Program-made: the position numbers and the translations under genes | Shown here: piece after piece, positions 34,873-45,540 of the stretch | Layout of the letters: every line of letters begins with the position of its first letter | How positions within the stretch are numbered: position 1 is the first letter of the stretch | Source of the DNA: Micropterus salmoides | Taxonomy: Eukaryota > Chordata > Actinopteri > Centrarchiformes > Centrarchidae | NCBI RefSeq assembly: GCF_014851395.1 | Contig: NW_024041150.1 | Coordinates: 50,917,850 to 50,981,849, forward strand | Length of the DNA stretch: 64,000 bases | Reading direction: 5' to 3' | The notes under the pieces: model-generated | Seen by the model: the letters and a program-made list of their open reading frames with translations, nothing else | What the model was told of the DNA's origin: nothing | Databases searched by the model: none

Positions 34873-35169
34873 GCCCAGGCAAGCAGTTTTAGGTGTGCAT
34901 CCAGGTCCAGGAAGAACAATGAACATCATAAAACATCTGCAGTTTAAGAAACATGACATCATGCTGTCTATGAAGATTCTCAGTCATCCAGGTCATAGTT
35001 ATCCAACGAAGGTTAAAATGAAGGGCAACTGGACTTGGTTGAAGCTACTTTCAGCCAGTTGTCCTTCATTTTAACCTTCGTTGGATGACATCATGCTGCT
35101 GCAGCTATCTGAAAAAGTTACTGACATTGAACCTGTAAAACTTCCTAACTGTTCCCAGGCTCCCAAACT
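34873..35169 (+). pseudogene. Serine protease exon with catalytic Asp, disrupted
   Basis: Starts after the acceptor 'tatttgtag' and ends at the donor CT|GTGAGT, phase 2 on both sides. The frame reads PRQAVLGVHPGPGRTMN, then IIKHLQFKKHDIML, and after an insert LQLSEKVTDIEPVKLPNC. HDIML is the classic context of the catalytic Asp of chymotrypsin-fold proteases, and 'VLGVH' and 'IIKH' are usual just before it. A 132-bp insertion (34967-35098, including one copy of the 14-bp duplication) splits the exon right after HDIML and brings a TAA stop in frame at 35072-35074. Without it the exon would be 165 bp. This exon as it stands cannot give a working enzyme. Confidence 0.8.
34953..35098 (+). mobile_element. 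Hairpin insert with 14-bp TSD inside protease exon
   Basis: Direct repeats ATGACATCATGCTG lie at 34953-34966 and 35085-35098. Between them is a 118-bp insert that starts 'tctatgaagattctcagtca' and contains an inverted repeat with 31-bp arms (35001-35031 and 35056-35086, one mismatch) around a 24-base loop. The long duplication suggests LINE-type insertion. The opening text is familiar from fish repeats. Transcribed, the arms would form a strong stem-loop. Confidence 0.85.
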
Positions 35170-35332
35170 GTGAGTTGGGATCTTTCCCCTTTAATGAGTC
35201 TGAGTTCAAGAGACTTTTTTAAATGTGAAATTATTTGTGGTAGAAGTAGTTTCTGTTGTTGTTCATTTTTTTAGACTTAAAACTGTTTTTAACTGTTTCT
35301 TTTTCTTCTATCACTCTCATGTATTGTATCAG

Positions 35333-35397
35333 ACGGGAGCTGGTTCAGATAGCAGGTCATGGAGCAACAACTGCACAATCTGATGGTACAAAAGAAA
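35333..35397 (+). pseudogene. Serine protease exon, 'IAGHG' segment
   Basis: A 65-bp exon between acceptor 'gtatcag' and donor AAA|GTGAGT. In frame with the previous exon it reads RELVQIAGHGATTAQSDGTK. 'xxxAGWG' is the usual text here in chymotrypsin-fold proteases, so His replaces Trp. Phase 2 in, phase 1 out, both matching the neighbours. Confidence 0.75.
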
Positions 35398-35719
35398 GTG
35401 AGTGGAATCTTTTTTACTATTATCACAGTCAGTTTTCTTATTTTTGCTTATATACACTTTCTTTTCAAGCTCAACTTGAAAAGAAAGCACATTTCAAGGT
35501 GTTTCATAAGCCAGTTGAGACATCATTTAATAAAGCAGGCTAATAGCTGAAGTTGCTGTAAGACTCTTAAAGATGTTTGGATGCAGTTTTATAAAAGTAC
35601 AAATAATCAGATTCCTTTGGTAAATGACAGCAGTGTGTTCAGTTGTTGGTAGAATGATGCTCTGCGTAAAAGTTAAGCAGATGTGTTATACAAAAAAAAC
35701 ACTTTCTCTTCTCATCTAG

Positions 35720-35865
35720 GATCCGAATCAAGTTCTCTCAAATGTGCCAACATTAACGTTGTGAAATGTCCGTGGGTCAAAGACGAAGACATAAAACCAC
35801 CACTTGACCACGAGTTCTGTGGCAAAACTATTGATTCCAGTCCTATTGCAGTGGATGCATGTCCA
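35720..35865 (+). pseudogene. Serine protease exon before the GDSGG motif
   Basis: A 146-bp exon between acceptor 'tcatctag' and donor CCA|GTGAGT. It reads SESSSLKCANINVVKC, then HEFCGKTIDSS and ends VDACP, the usual lead-in to the active-site Ser. Cys spacing fits the family. Phase 1 in, phase 0 out. Confidence 0.8.
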
Positions 35866-35987
35866 GTGAGTTGGCATGGCTTCTCACTTTATTTCTCATT
35901 AGATGTGTTTCAACTTTATATATAAATACGTTTATAAATAAATAATACAAATGTCTGTAACAAACAATGTATAAATCTTTCTCACAG

Positions 35988-36167
35988 GGTGACTCTGGTG
36001 GAGGAGTGGTGTACAAGGAAATGATTTATGGAGTCCATTCTTCCTCTGGTGTAATAGCCTGTGCTCAAGAAGCTAGATTCATGGACGTCTGTAAATACAA
36101 GGACTGGATCAAAAAGACTGCTGGGATTAATTCAGACAAGCTAAAGGCATGTCTGGGGTGTGGTTAA
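35988..36167 (+). pseudogene. Serine protease last exon (GDSGG)
   Basis: Starts after 'ctcacag' with GDSGGGVVYKEMIYGV, the nucleophile Ser motif of S1 proteases, passes FMDVCKYKDWIKKT (the usual C-terminal helix 'xxxYxxWI') and ends KACLGCG-stop. A poly(A) signal AATAAA sits at 36237-36242. The exons 34873-36167 form an ordered, frame-compatible 3' two-thirds of an S1A protease of the granzyme/tryptase-like kind, on the plus strand. Exons for the signal peptide, the IVGG N-terminus and the catalytic His were not found upstream. This and the stop in the Asp exon point to a pseudogene, although the remaining splice sites and frames are intact, so the break may be recent. Confidence 0.8.
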
Positions 36168-37904
36168 CTGTTAAATGTCCTGTCATATCTGGGTTTCTCT
36201 AATATTCAACTATCACCTGAACAGCCCTTTGAGACAATAAATGAAATTCTACATCACAACTAGTCTCAATGTCTGAGTCACAAATGTTCGTGTACAGATT
36301 CTTGCTGTTACTCCTTTGTTATGATGAAAAGAAAACCAGATTTCTACAATTGTATATTTACCTTTATGTAAATTTAATGGATCTTGCCACACTAAAGTCA
36401 TTGTATGTAGGAAATATAATCATTGTCTGCACTTCTTTTGACTATATTGTTAATAAAAGGGGTAGCAGACTGGTAATTTGGCATACCGGGCAAAAGCCTG
36501 TTGGGCCGACGCACCTATGGGGCCGGTTTAACGTAAATTATTTATTTATATAACTTTAAAAAATTAGCCAAAGTACCCAGAAAGCACGGTCAGCGGCCTG
36601 TTGGTTCATTTTCCAATCACATCTCTTACTAGCCCCCAATCCCTCCACCTGTGGCCTCTGTTCTTCTGTTGCAGGCCAACAAAAAATGCCAAATGTGCCA
36701 AAATAACCAATATGTTTGCTACCGGGGCTTTCTATAAATAAAGACATTTCCACCATTAATTGGTGCAGAAAATGAAGTGTTTAATGCTCAAAATCTTTTT
36801 TGATTACCTATCGAATATCGTAACAGACATTGTTTATGTAGCATAGTTCCTAAATGGAGTCTCAACTTTGGCTACCTGTCCTAATGGCTGGACATTATTT
36901 TGTAAGCATTGTGTTGGCTAATCCCACTCTGCTGTGAAAATTACTTGAGTATGAGTTGTGTACTCCATGGCCACCTCTGATCACCAGGGACTAAATGAGT
37001 ACACTTACCTTACTTACTTACTACTCAGCTTTATAGTGGTTTGGGGGAATATTATAGTATATTTAAGAGGACTGCACTGATGGTGGATTGGAGAGGAGCG
37101 TCAGACCGATTGTTGTTGTCTCCCTCGACCAAAAATGCCAGGGCCAGCCAGTCCAGCCCTGTCTCAAATCCACCCAGCTCCAGTTCAGTGGTGTCTTCTG
37201 CCAGTCTGATTAGGGAGTTGGAGGTGTGGATGGTTGTGCAGAGCGTAGTGCTCAGTAAGCTGCCCTGTGGCGTGCCTGTGTTTATTAGGGGGAGGAGGTG
37301 TGCTTCCCTATTCTGACTTACCCACTTCTCACTCCCGACTCGTCAAATATTCACACTTGGTCAAGGGCTTTTTACGTCCTTTTTAGACGTTTAGGGCTCT
37401 GCGGTCAAGTTAGCTTAGCAACAACAAATATGCAACGTCCGGTCAGACTGTGAAAATAAACCACTAGCGTTTAGAAACATCTGCATTTTGAAACAGCACA
37501 TTATTGAAGTTGTGAAACGTTGCAGTTTGGTTAAGTTTAAGCACAAAAAGTAATTGGTTAAGGTCAGGGTCTATTTATTAATCTATGTAATTACATCTTT
37601 TTTACTGTTTTACTAATTATTATCCTGTTTATTTCTATAATCTTAAATTTAGTATTTGATGTATTTTAATCATTTTATCATTATTTTACTTTCCTTTAAT
37701 ACCTTAATTTGCCTCTAGTGTTTCCTCATTGCAAATTTGAATTGCTTCCCCTGTATTCCTGCTCGACACCCTCTGCTACAATCATTGTTACTAGTCCTAT
37801 TGTTATTATGGTCATTACCATTACTATAAATATCTGTACCATTATTCTTTCAGTCTGTACCAACATTAACGTTTCTCCTTTTACTGTCTGTACCTCTGTG
37901 TGTA

Positions 37905-38160
37905 TATTGTGTAGGCTGCCTCCCTCCCTCTCTCTCTCACCCCCAACCGGTCGAGGCAGATGGCCGCCGACCCTGAGCCATGGTTCTGCTCCAGGAAGAT
38001 TTTCCTTGCCTCTGTCGTCTAGTGCTTGCTCTTGATGGGAATTGTTGGGTTTCTGTAAATAATATCAGAGTACGGTCTAGACCTGCTCTTTGATGAAAAG
38101 CGTTATGAGATAACTGTTGTTACAAATTGGTGCTATTTAAATAAAATTGAATTTAAAAGA
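37905..38160 (+). repeat. Retroposon 3' tail '...aataaaattgaattt'
   Basis: Contains 'accggtcgaggcagatggcc', 'tttccttgcctctgtcgtct', 'ttgttgggtttctgtaaata', 'ggtctagacctgctctttg' and ends 'gctatttaaataaaattgaa'. This is one of the commonest fish interspersed 3' ends. No coding part was seen upstream. Confidence 0.65.
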
Positions 38161-39847
38161 TATATCAATGTCAGCTAAATATTTCATCGGCACTCCGAGT
38201 GCAGAGGTGAGGGTCGGACTGTATGTCACTGACACCCATGGTCAGTTACGGAGAACCGCAGCTATTGAACTGCCAGCATAAAGCCAGGATAATGTCAGAA
38301 GGCAGATTCAGATGTTCTGACGATTTATGCTACAGATTCCTCATATTAGACTGTGCATTTATCACTATTTAGTGTTCGGGTTTAGTTTTTGTGTGTAAAA
38401 TCGCTGCAGTGAACATGAGCGCACATAGACACCACGGTGGCTTATATTTTCAGTTTTCACTATATTCAATTTTAAGTTTATTGATACAATTATTCAAGTT
38501 CAACAATACCAATTGTGTTTTCTAACATAAAAAAACCCCGTTTTCAATGTTGCAATTATTCACGTTCAGACATTCAGATTCTGCTGACACAAAGATCAGC
38601 CCATATGGACCCAGCATGGGACAGACCAACCTGATGGAACAAAACCATCTTGGTACAAATACAAGCGTCCAGGCTGCAGTGACCAGTGATATTAATTAAC
38701 AGAAACTAGCATTTACTGTCCACGGATATTCTGTGCTATCAAAAGCTAATGGCACTTTTTGGTCACATGGTTACGGAAGCGCATTGCATTCACCAAAGAA
38801 AAAAAAATTGACACCTTATCTCATAATTATGAGAAAAGATGTCATAATGATCACTAGATAATGGTAAAGATGGAAATAGCCTTTATTCACAGATTTGAGC
38901 TTCCGGGATCAATAACTCGTAAGCAAAATGTGTTTAAAACACAAACAACTTTATTATCGTAGTTAAGTAGACAACAAGCTACAAGTACATTTTCACATAA
39001 ATGAGTCTTCCTAGGAGTGGCACAAATAACATTGGTCTCTACGTGCAGCCAGCTGTGAGATGAGTGCGCAGGGACCGTCTACAAAGTGCAACACCAAAAA
39101 CACATTCTGCAGAGATATTCAATAACTTCAGACTTACACATTAATGATATACTGCTAGTTATACTACAACGCTTAGTTTAGGGGGAAAAAAGACTTTTGC
39201 ATACCAAATATTGGGTAGACAAGCTCAGGATATAACACAGCTATCAGGTAAAGAGGCATTGATTTTTCCTGGATGATTACAATTTTACATTTTTTCCTTT
39301 GTTGGAAAATTAACTTATTAGGATCCCCATCAGCATCGGCTTTTCTGATCAACTGCATGTTCAAAAAAATATATATAAAGGAAAATGAACAGCAGTATCA
39401 CAGGGCTCAATCTTTCCCACAGATTGACTGTGGTGAGAGTATATTTGTAATATTTAAATGAAAATATATGAAAGAATACGTTACCCTATTTCTATTAACC
39501 AGGTATTATCCCATTTTAACTACATTTCATTTTCCACCTTACTTCAGTCTTTACTTACCTAAACCTCTCTGTCTGCTCAGTCTACTTTATTTCAGTTTGT
39601 AAAGACAACTCGCATTTTGAATTTCTTCAGCTGCAATTCTGTTTCTACAGTAGCAGGTGAGCCACATGAGGAGGAGGCTTGTTGTTAGTTACCAATCAAG
39701 ACCCACATATGCAAGTCTTCTAACATCATACAAGATGGCGTCCCTTTCTGTGTGTTTCTCTGCAGGTGGAAATTGTTGTGTCTTGTGAAGTTTTTAAGAA
39801 CTTTCACACCTTTGTCGTGTTTTAGCATGCGTTCGGCTCTGAAACGT

Positions 39848-40804
39848 TCAAAGTGAAGCAGCATGAATCCGTTTGTGAACTATAAGGGAACCATTCCGGG
39901 CATAAGTTTTCCCACAGTGTTCACACCAGTACGGTTTCTGTCCAGTGTGAACATGACGGTGGGCATTTAGATGGCTTGATGAAGTGAAAGCTTTCCCACA
40001 TAGGTCGCAGCTGTACGGTTTCTCTCCACTGTGAACACGCCGATGGATTTCTAGGTGACCTGATGTAGTGAAAGTTCTCTCACATAGGTCACAGCTGTAC
40101 GGTTTCACTCCAGTGTGAATACGCCAGTGGATTTTTAGGTCACCTGGCGTAGTGAAAGCTTTCCCACACTGGTCACAGCTGTACGGTTTCTCTCCAGTGT
40201 GAACACGATGGTGGATCTTTAGATAGCTTGATGTAGCGAAAGCTTTCCCACATTGGTCACAGCGGTACTGTTTCTCTCCAGTGTGAACATGTCGGAGGTG
40301 TGTTGTAAGGCTACCAGATGTAGCGAAAGCTTTCCCACACTGGCCACAGCTGTACGGTTTCTCTCCAGTGTGAACACGTCTGTGGATTTCTAGGTGAAAT
40401 GATTGAGCAAAAGCTTTCCCACATTGTTCACAGCTGTACGGTTTCTCTCCAGTGTGAACACGCCAGTGGGTTGTTAGTCCACCTGATCTAGTGAAAGTTT
40501 TCCCACACTGGTCACAGCGGTACGGTTTCTCTCCAGCGTGAACACGTCTGTGGATTTCTAGGTGAAATGATTGAGCAAAAGCTTTCCCACATTGTTCACA
40601 GCTGTACGGTTTCTCTCCAGTGTGAACACGCCAGTGGGTTGTTAGTCCACCTGATCTAGTGAAAGCTTTCCCACACTGGTCACAGCGGTACGGTTTCTCT
40701 CCAGTGTGAACTCTCTGATGAATCTTTAAAGATCCAGATGATGCGAAGTATTTGCCACAGTGCTGACAATGGTGACGTTTGAGTCCCTCTCCTCCTCTCT
40801 GTTT
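39848..40804 (-). CDS. Znf-3 exon 2, 11 C2H2 zinc fingers
   Basis: Terminal exon of a 349-residue protein (31 + 318) on the minus strand. After the acceptor 'catatag' it reads KQRGGEGLKRH, then eleven fingers, ending KRIHAASL-stop. Helix residues -1,2,3,6: F1 SGSI, F2 RGGT, F3 QFHI, F4 RGGT, F5 QFHI, F6 TGST, F7 TSYI, F8 TGDI, F9 TGHI, F10 SSHA, F11 RGSV. Fingers 2-3 and 4-5 are a near-identical 168-bp tandem duplication (compare 40393 and 40561). Finger 6 has an extra residue between its histidines (His-x4-His). The linker after finger 6 is TGEKQ, after finger 8 TGVKP, after finger 9 SGEKP, after finger 10 TGQKP. The only long in-frame ATG inside is at 40108, so exon 1 must supply the start. 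Confidence 0.88.
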   Translation of the reverse strand, partial: KQRGGEGLKRHHCQHCGKYFASSGSLKIHQRVHTGEKPYRCDQCGKAFTRSGGLTTHWRVHTGEKPYSCEQCGKAFAQSFHLEIHRRVHAGEKPYRCDQCGKTFTRSGGLTTHWRVHTGEKPYSCEQCGKAFAQSFHLEIHRRVHTGEKPYSCGQCGKAFATSGSLTTHLRHVHTGEKQYRCDQCGKAFATSSYLKIHHRVHTGEKPYSCDQCGKAFTTPGDLKIHWRIHTGVKPYSCDLCERTFTTSGHLEIHRRVHSGEKPYSCDLCGKAFTSSSHLNAHRHVHTGQKPYWCEHCGKTYARNGSLIVHKRIHAASL

Positions 40805-41189
40805 CTATATGAACAGACAGACATACAGAGAGAAAGACAGTGAGTGAGGTGCCATGGTGGAGCAAGCTATCTAGAACCATAAATGACATTTAGAGCAACA
40901 GAGGGGCAAATAAGAAGGTGTCTTTTCAGCCCTGTAGCCAGGCTGGCAGACGGCCCTATCTTGCACTCGGCCAGACTGTCGGCAAGTCTCTTTGTCAGAT
41001 TCACACTGACGCATTGTTTAAAAAGCAAATGCGCCAATTTTTGCACTGATGGGAGTGTTGGTCTTAAAATGAGGTGTGGTCAGGGACATTGTTGGCGCAT
41101 TGCTATCTTGAGTCAGCAGAAGGAGACTGTGCCACTGACCAACAAAAACCTGGTCTGAAATTAGTGACGCAGCATTTTCCTGCTATTTA

Positions 41190-41460
41190 AAGCTGAGCCT
41201 GACTGATTTATTGGTGTGCCAATCTTATTGGATGACATGAGCTACTTGCAGATAAATCGGTATCAGTGTTAATAACAGAAACGGAGAGTTGTATCCCTCA
41301 CTCATGTCATGAATGTTGCATAGTTTGTCCACCAGAGGGCGCTTTGCAACTCCCCTGTTAACAACCCTGTCATAAATGCACCACAAAACAAAATGATCAG
41401 CTGACTGGAGTCAGCATTCATAACAAACAACCGAGTGTATCTGTGTGAGACAGTCAGTTT
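41190..41460 (+). repeat. Partial copy of the 11.4-kb element
   Basis: 'catgaatgttgcatagtttg', 'ccaccagagggcgctttgc' and 'gctgactggagt' are collinear with 11480-11600. Ends not found. Confidence 0.5.
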
Positions 41461-41942
41461 GTCATTTATCACGTGAAATCCATGAACTAAATAATAAAAA
41501 TACGCCTCATCACTTCTCCTCTGAAAACATTAAATACTTTCTAACCCTCCCGTTTTTCATTTCCCTCACTCGTTTCCTCCCAGGTCACAGCAGTATGTTT
41601 AATGTTACAGTAGGCGAGTGTTAGGCTACGCTGTTGACAAACAGGATTGAAGATGTACTTTGTTAATAATGGGACTGCTCTAGCGGACGGTCCTATTATT
41701 TGTCCCTAGTTCTTCACTTCTAAATATTGTCTAACATCGCTTACAGCATCTGAACAATATTAATTTCAAAACACTATTTATCCCTGAGGGACAATTGAAG
41801 CCTGTGCAAATAATTTAAATTGGTGATGATATAGTAACATTGTCATTATAGTCCAATTCAGCATTACTAATTGAAATGAGTACATTGTCAAACATACAGT
41901 GCAGAGGTAATTCATGTGACGTATATAGGTGTATTGTAATTA

Positions 41943-42288
41943 GAGCCCGACCGATATGGGATTTTTAAGTCCGATACAGATTTAGATAATTGAGGATTTT
42001 AAAATCCGAGGTAGAGCGGGTTGGCCGTTAATCGGAAGGTCGGCGGTTCAATCCCTGGCTCCCCCTGGTTTCGTGTCGAAGTGTCCTTGGGCAAGATACT
42101 GAACCCCGATTTGCCCCTGGCTGTTCCGCCAGTGTGTGAATGTTATTTAGATGTTAGTCGAAAAGACTAGAAAGGCGCTATACAAGTACGGAGCATTTAC
42201 ATTTAGAACAATGCAAGCTGTTTAATGAATAAAAATAGTCAGATTATCACTGGATTGAATCGGATATACACATATAAACAAATATATA
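41943..42288 (+). mobile_element. 'GCCCGACCGATAT' element interrupted by SINE
   Basis: The left end 'agagcccgaccgatatggg' begins at 41943; the body is cut at about 42005 by a SINE and resumes after 42205. The right end is not recognisable before the microsatellite. Confidence 0.5.
42005..42205 (+). mobile_element. tRNA-derived SINE with Pol III promoter boxes
   Basis: The head reads 'gtagagcgggttggccg' (A-box-like) and 'ggttcaatccc' (B box) at tRNA-like spacing. The body 'gtgtccttgggcaagatact' and the tail 'gaaaggcgctatacaagtac' are typical of fish SINEs. It is not a functional tRNA: no acceptor stem or anticodon loop could be folded by eye. It differs in its body from the SINE at 28.6 kb. 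Confidence 0.7.
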
Positions 42289-42310
42289 CACATACACACA
42301 CACACACACA
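42289..42310 (+). repeat. (CA)n microsatellite
   Basis: About eleven CA units directly at the left end of the Tc1 element. Confidence 0.85.
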
Positions 42311-43447
42311 TGCTGGTCATATAATTAGAATATCATCAAAAAGTTGATTTATTTCAGTAATTCCATTCAAAAAGTGAAACTTGTATAATGTATACATTCA
42401 TTCCACACAGACTGATATATTTCAAGTGTTCATTCCTTTTAATTTTGATGATTATAACTGACAACTAATGAAAACCTCAAAATCAGTATCTCAGAAAATT
42501 TGAATATTGTGAAAAGGTTCAATATTGAAGACACCTGGTGCCACACTCTAATCAGCTAATTAACTCAAAACACCTGCAAAGGCCTTTAAATGGTCTCTCA
42601 GTCTAGTTCTGTAGGCTACACAATCATGGGGGAGGGCAAGACACAAAAGGTCATTGCTAAAGAGGCTGGCTGTTCACAGAGCTCTGTGTCCAAACACATT
42701 AATAGAGAGGCGAAGGGAAGGAAAAGATGTGGTAGAAAAGTGTACAAGCAATAGGGATAACTGCACCCTGGAGAGGATTGTGAAACAAAACCCATTCAAA
42801 AATGTGGGGGAAATTCACAAAGAGTGGACTGCAGCTGGAGTCAGTGCTTCAAGAACCACCACGCACAGACGTATGCAAGACAAGGTTTCAGCTGTCGCAT
42901 TTCTTGTGTCAAGCCACTCTTGAACAAGACACAGCGTCAGAAGCGTCTCACCTGGGCTAAAGACAAAAAGGACTGGACTGCTGCTGAGTGGTCCAAAGTT
43001 ATGTTCTCTGATGAAAGTAAATTTTGCATTTCCTTTGGAAATCAAGGTCCCAGAGTCTGGAGGAAGAGAGGAGAGGCACAGAATCCACGTTGCTTGAAGT
43101 CCAGTGTAAAGTTTCCACAGTCAGTGATGGTTTGGGTGCCATGTCATCTGCTGCTGTTGGTCCACTGTTTTCTGAGGAACTTTATGGAGATGCAGATTTC
43201 ATTTTCCAACAGGACTTGGCACCTGCACACAGTGCCAAAGCTGTTCTTAATTGGCCAGCAAACTGGCCTGACCTTAACCCTATAGAAAATCTATGGGGTG
43301 TTGTGAAGAGGAAGATGCGATACGCCAGACCCAACAATGCAGAAGAGCTGAAGGCCACTATCAGAGCAACCTGGGCTCTCATAACACCTGAGCAGTGCCA
43401 CAAACTGATCGACTCCATGCCACACTATTCTAATTATATGACCAGCA
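42311..43447 (+). mobile_element. Tc1/mariner transposon, defective
   Basis: Terminal repeats match: left 'tgctggtcatataattagaa' and right 'ttctaattatatgaccagca' (43428-43447). The transposase frame starts at an ATG at 42626 (MGEGKTQKVIAKEAGCS, the HTH region) and is broken by stops and shifts into three frames. DDE landmarks are present: VMFSDESKF (first Asp, ~43000), FIFQQDLAPAHSAK (second Asp, ~43210) and WPDLNPIENLWG (Glu, ~43290). Only 23 residues lie between the second Asp and the Glu, where Tc1 enzymes have 34, so ~33 bp are deleted. The C-terminus runs straight into the right terminal repeat, so the 3' flank is deleted too. Confidence 0.9.
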
Positions 43448-43802
43448 CCTGTGTGTACATATACCAAACCAACACAATGAAGAAGAGGTTGAAGCAGAAC
43501 ATAAAAAATAAAGTTGGCAGTCCAGTCTAGTGTCTGATCTTCTTATGGTCCTCCCCAGAGATTAAGGAGTGCGATCCACTGGTTGTATAAAAATTTTCGA
43601 CAGTTACTGTCATTCTGTGGGAAACACTTGTGTATTAGTGAATGTAGTGGTGCATATGGGATGTTGCTCTGGGACGCATCACTTGGGGATGTTCGTTTGG
43701 TTACGGGAGGTATGAGGCTGGGAGGGAAGAATTACAGTATACTTACTACAAAAAACGAGACAACCCCACTGTATATATGCAAGCTCTGATCAATATTACC
43801 AA

Positions 43803-43935
43803 TTAGGGTATGGGGCGATATGGCGATAATAAAAATTTTATCACGATAAAAACATTTCAAATCATTTGATATTGTCACGATAAATGTCAAATCATTATTT
43901 CTTTTCAGGTTTAAAGGCTAAACCAGATGGTTAAT
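43803..43935 (+). repeat. Degraded hAT-like end 'gggcgatatggcgata'
   Basis: 'gggtatggggcgatatggcg' and 'tgtcacgataaatg' resemble the GGGCGATAT ends of fish hAT MITEs such as the one at 7291. The other end is not clear. Confidence 0.35.
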
Positions 43936-45034
43936 TGTGTGGTTAAACTATTCTTAAATGTCAGAACGTGACAAACACTTGATCCCAAACAGTATATCAC
44001 TTAACATATCCTGTCAAGTTTATTTTTATAGTTCCCAACCTTTGCGGGGGAAGTAGTGCGCGCCAGAGGTGTGGAGTCACAAAAATGATGACTTGATTTT
44101 CCAAAATCAACTCTACTCTGACTTTATAACCAATGACTCGTGACTTCACTTGGACTTGAGCCTTTTGACTGGAGCTGACTTGACACTCCCTATGTTCACA
44201 TATAAATTATGAAATAAAAAAACTGTGCTGGCCAGACCGGCGCACTGTGAACGGTTCTTGATCGTTCCCTCTGGCTGGATGAATTTTACGCATGATTCAT
44301 GCACAACAGCTGGGGACTCTCCACAGCACCAGACAACTTTCTAAACTCTTCTAACTCACGGAAAAAGAAAGGTCAGGTTGAAACAGTGTAGAGAAACTGC
44401 TGCTGCTGTTGCGTGAAGCCTAATTGTAGCAAAATTGCTACATATAGTATTAATAACAACAATAATAGTAATAATAAACAATGCCTAATATTTTAACATT
44501 CAGCCCCAGCTATGGTATAGTTTGCATACTGCTTCCACCAATCATAAAATCAAGTTAATTAAGATTAAACGATAATAGCACCGGGTGCCGTTTCACAAGG
44601 ACACTTTTTATAATTTATAAATCCAGCGCACCCCTTTCCTTTACAGGCTCTCATCTCTCCCTAAAAGCCCAAACTCCCTCTCAGCAGCTTTGATGTTTAA
44701 TTCAGCTTGGGCCAAAGTGACTCGGCATTGTAACTGCTATAACTTCCTATTTAACATTAATAGCTTCAGCCTACGGCATCTTGCTCTATAGGCTAAAGGA
44801 TAAGCAGCTATAGCTAAGAATTAAATGGATATTATTTATTCTAAACCAGGTGTGTTCAGTGTTGCTTTACCTGGTCGTTGCTTGTAAAATATCCACTGTG
44901 TCTGTGTTTTCTAACCGATTTGTAGTTTTCTCACCGTTAATTTAAGTCAATGCATCTCCCGACCACATTTCAGCTTTATGTAAAGTAACTTCATCAACTG
45001 GAGTTCACCTGTCACCTGCTCTGCTCCCCTCCGT

Positions 45035-45037
<3 letters not shown>

Positions 45038-45110
<73 letters not shown>
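45038..45110 (+). repeat. (CA)n microsatellite, 73 bp
   Basis: Long CA tract with one CGCG interruption. Open frames of Cys/Val or Thr/His repeats on either strand are artefacts of it. Confidence 0.95.
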
Positions 45111-45112
<2 letters not shown>

Positions 45113-45474
45113 CTCAGTGACCCATCTGTCACACAAAGCAGTCAACTTGGGGGAACGGCGCTGCTGTCGTCCTCTTGCAGTCTGGATGTTGCTTCAAGTT
45201 AATAATTTTGGATTATTTCTTATTTCATGGGCTATTTGGGATATTGGAGGAATGCATATATAGTAGTTTTTGAAAGGAAGTATTACATTTTAAAAGTTCA
45301 ATAGATTGTTTCCTATTTCAATGAGTAATCCTGTTAAATAATTGTGATCTCAATATTTACCAAAATAATTAGCAGCCCTACATGAACATTTAATTTCATT
45401 CATGTAATTATATAAAATCTGTTATGTGAAACTGCGCCTCTGCCTTCTTTCTGTACAGGCTAAAGCTTCCTTCC

Positions 45475-45540
45475 TTTACATTTAGTCATTTAGCTGACGC
45501 TTTAATCCATAGCGACTTAAAATTGCTATTTATGTCTCGA
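45475..45540 (-). repeat. SINE/L2 3' tail fragment
   Basis: 'catttagctgacgctttaat' followed by 'ccatagcgact' is the shared tail on the minus strand. Head and body absent. Confidence 0.55.

Noticed and set aside
42005..42205. Genuine tRNA gene
   Set aside because: A and B boxes are present, but no cloverleaf could be drawn and the sequence continues into a SINE body and tail.
44947..45132. Cys/Val-rich and Thr/His-rich frames
   Set aside because: Pure translation of the (CA)n microsatellite.
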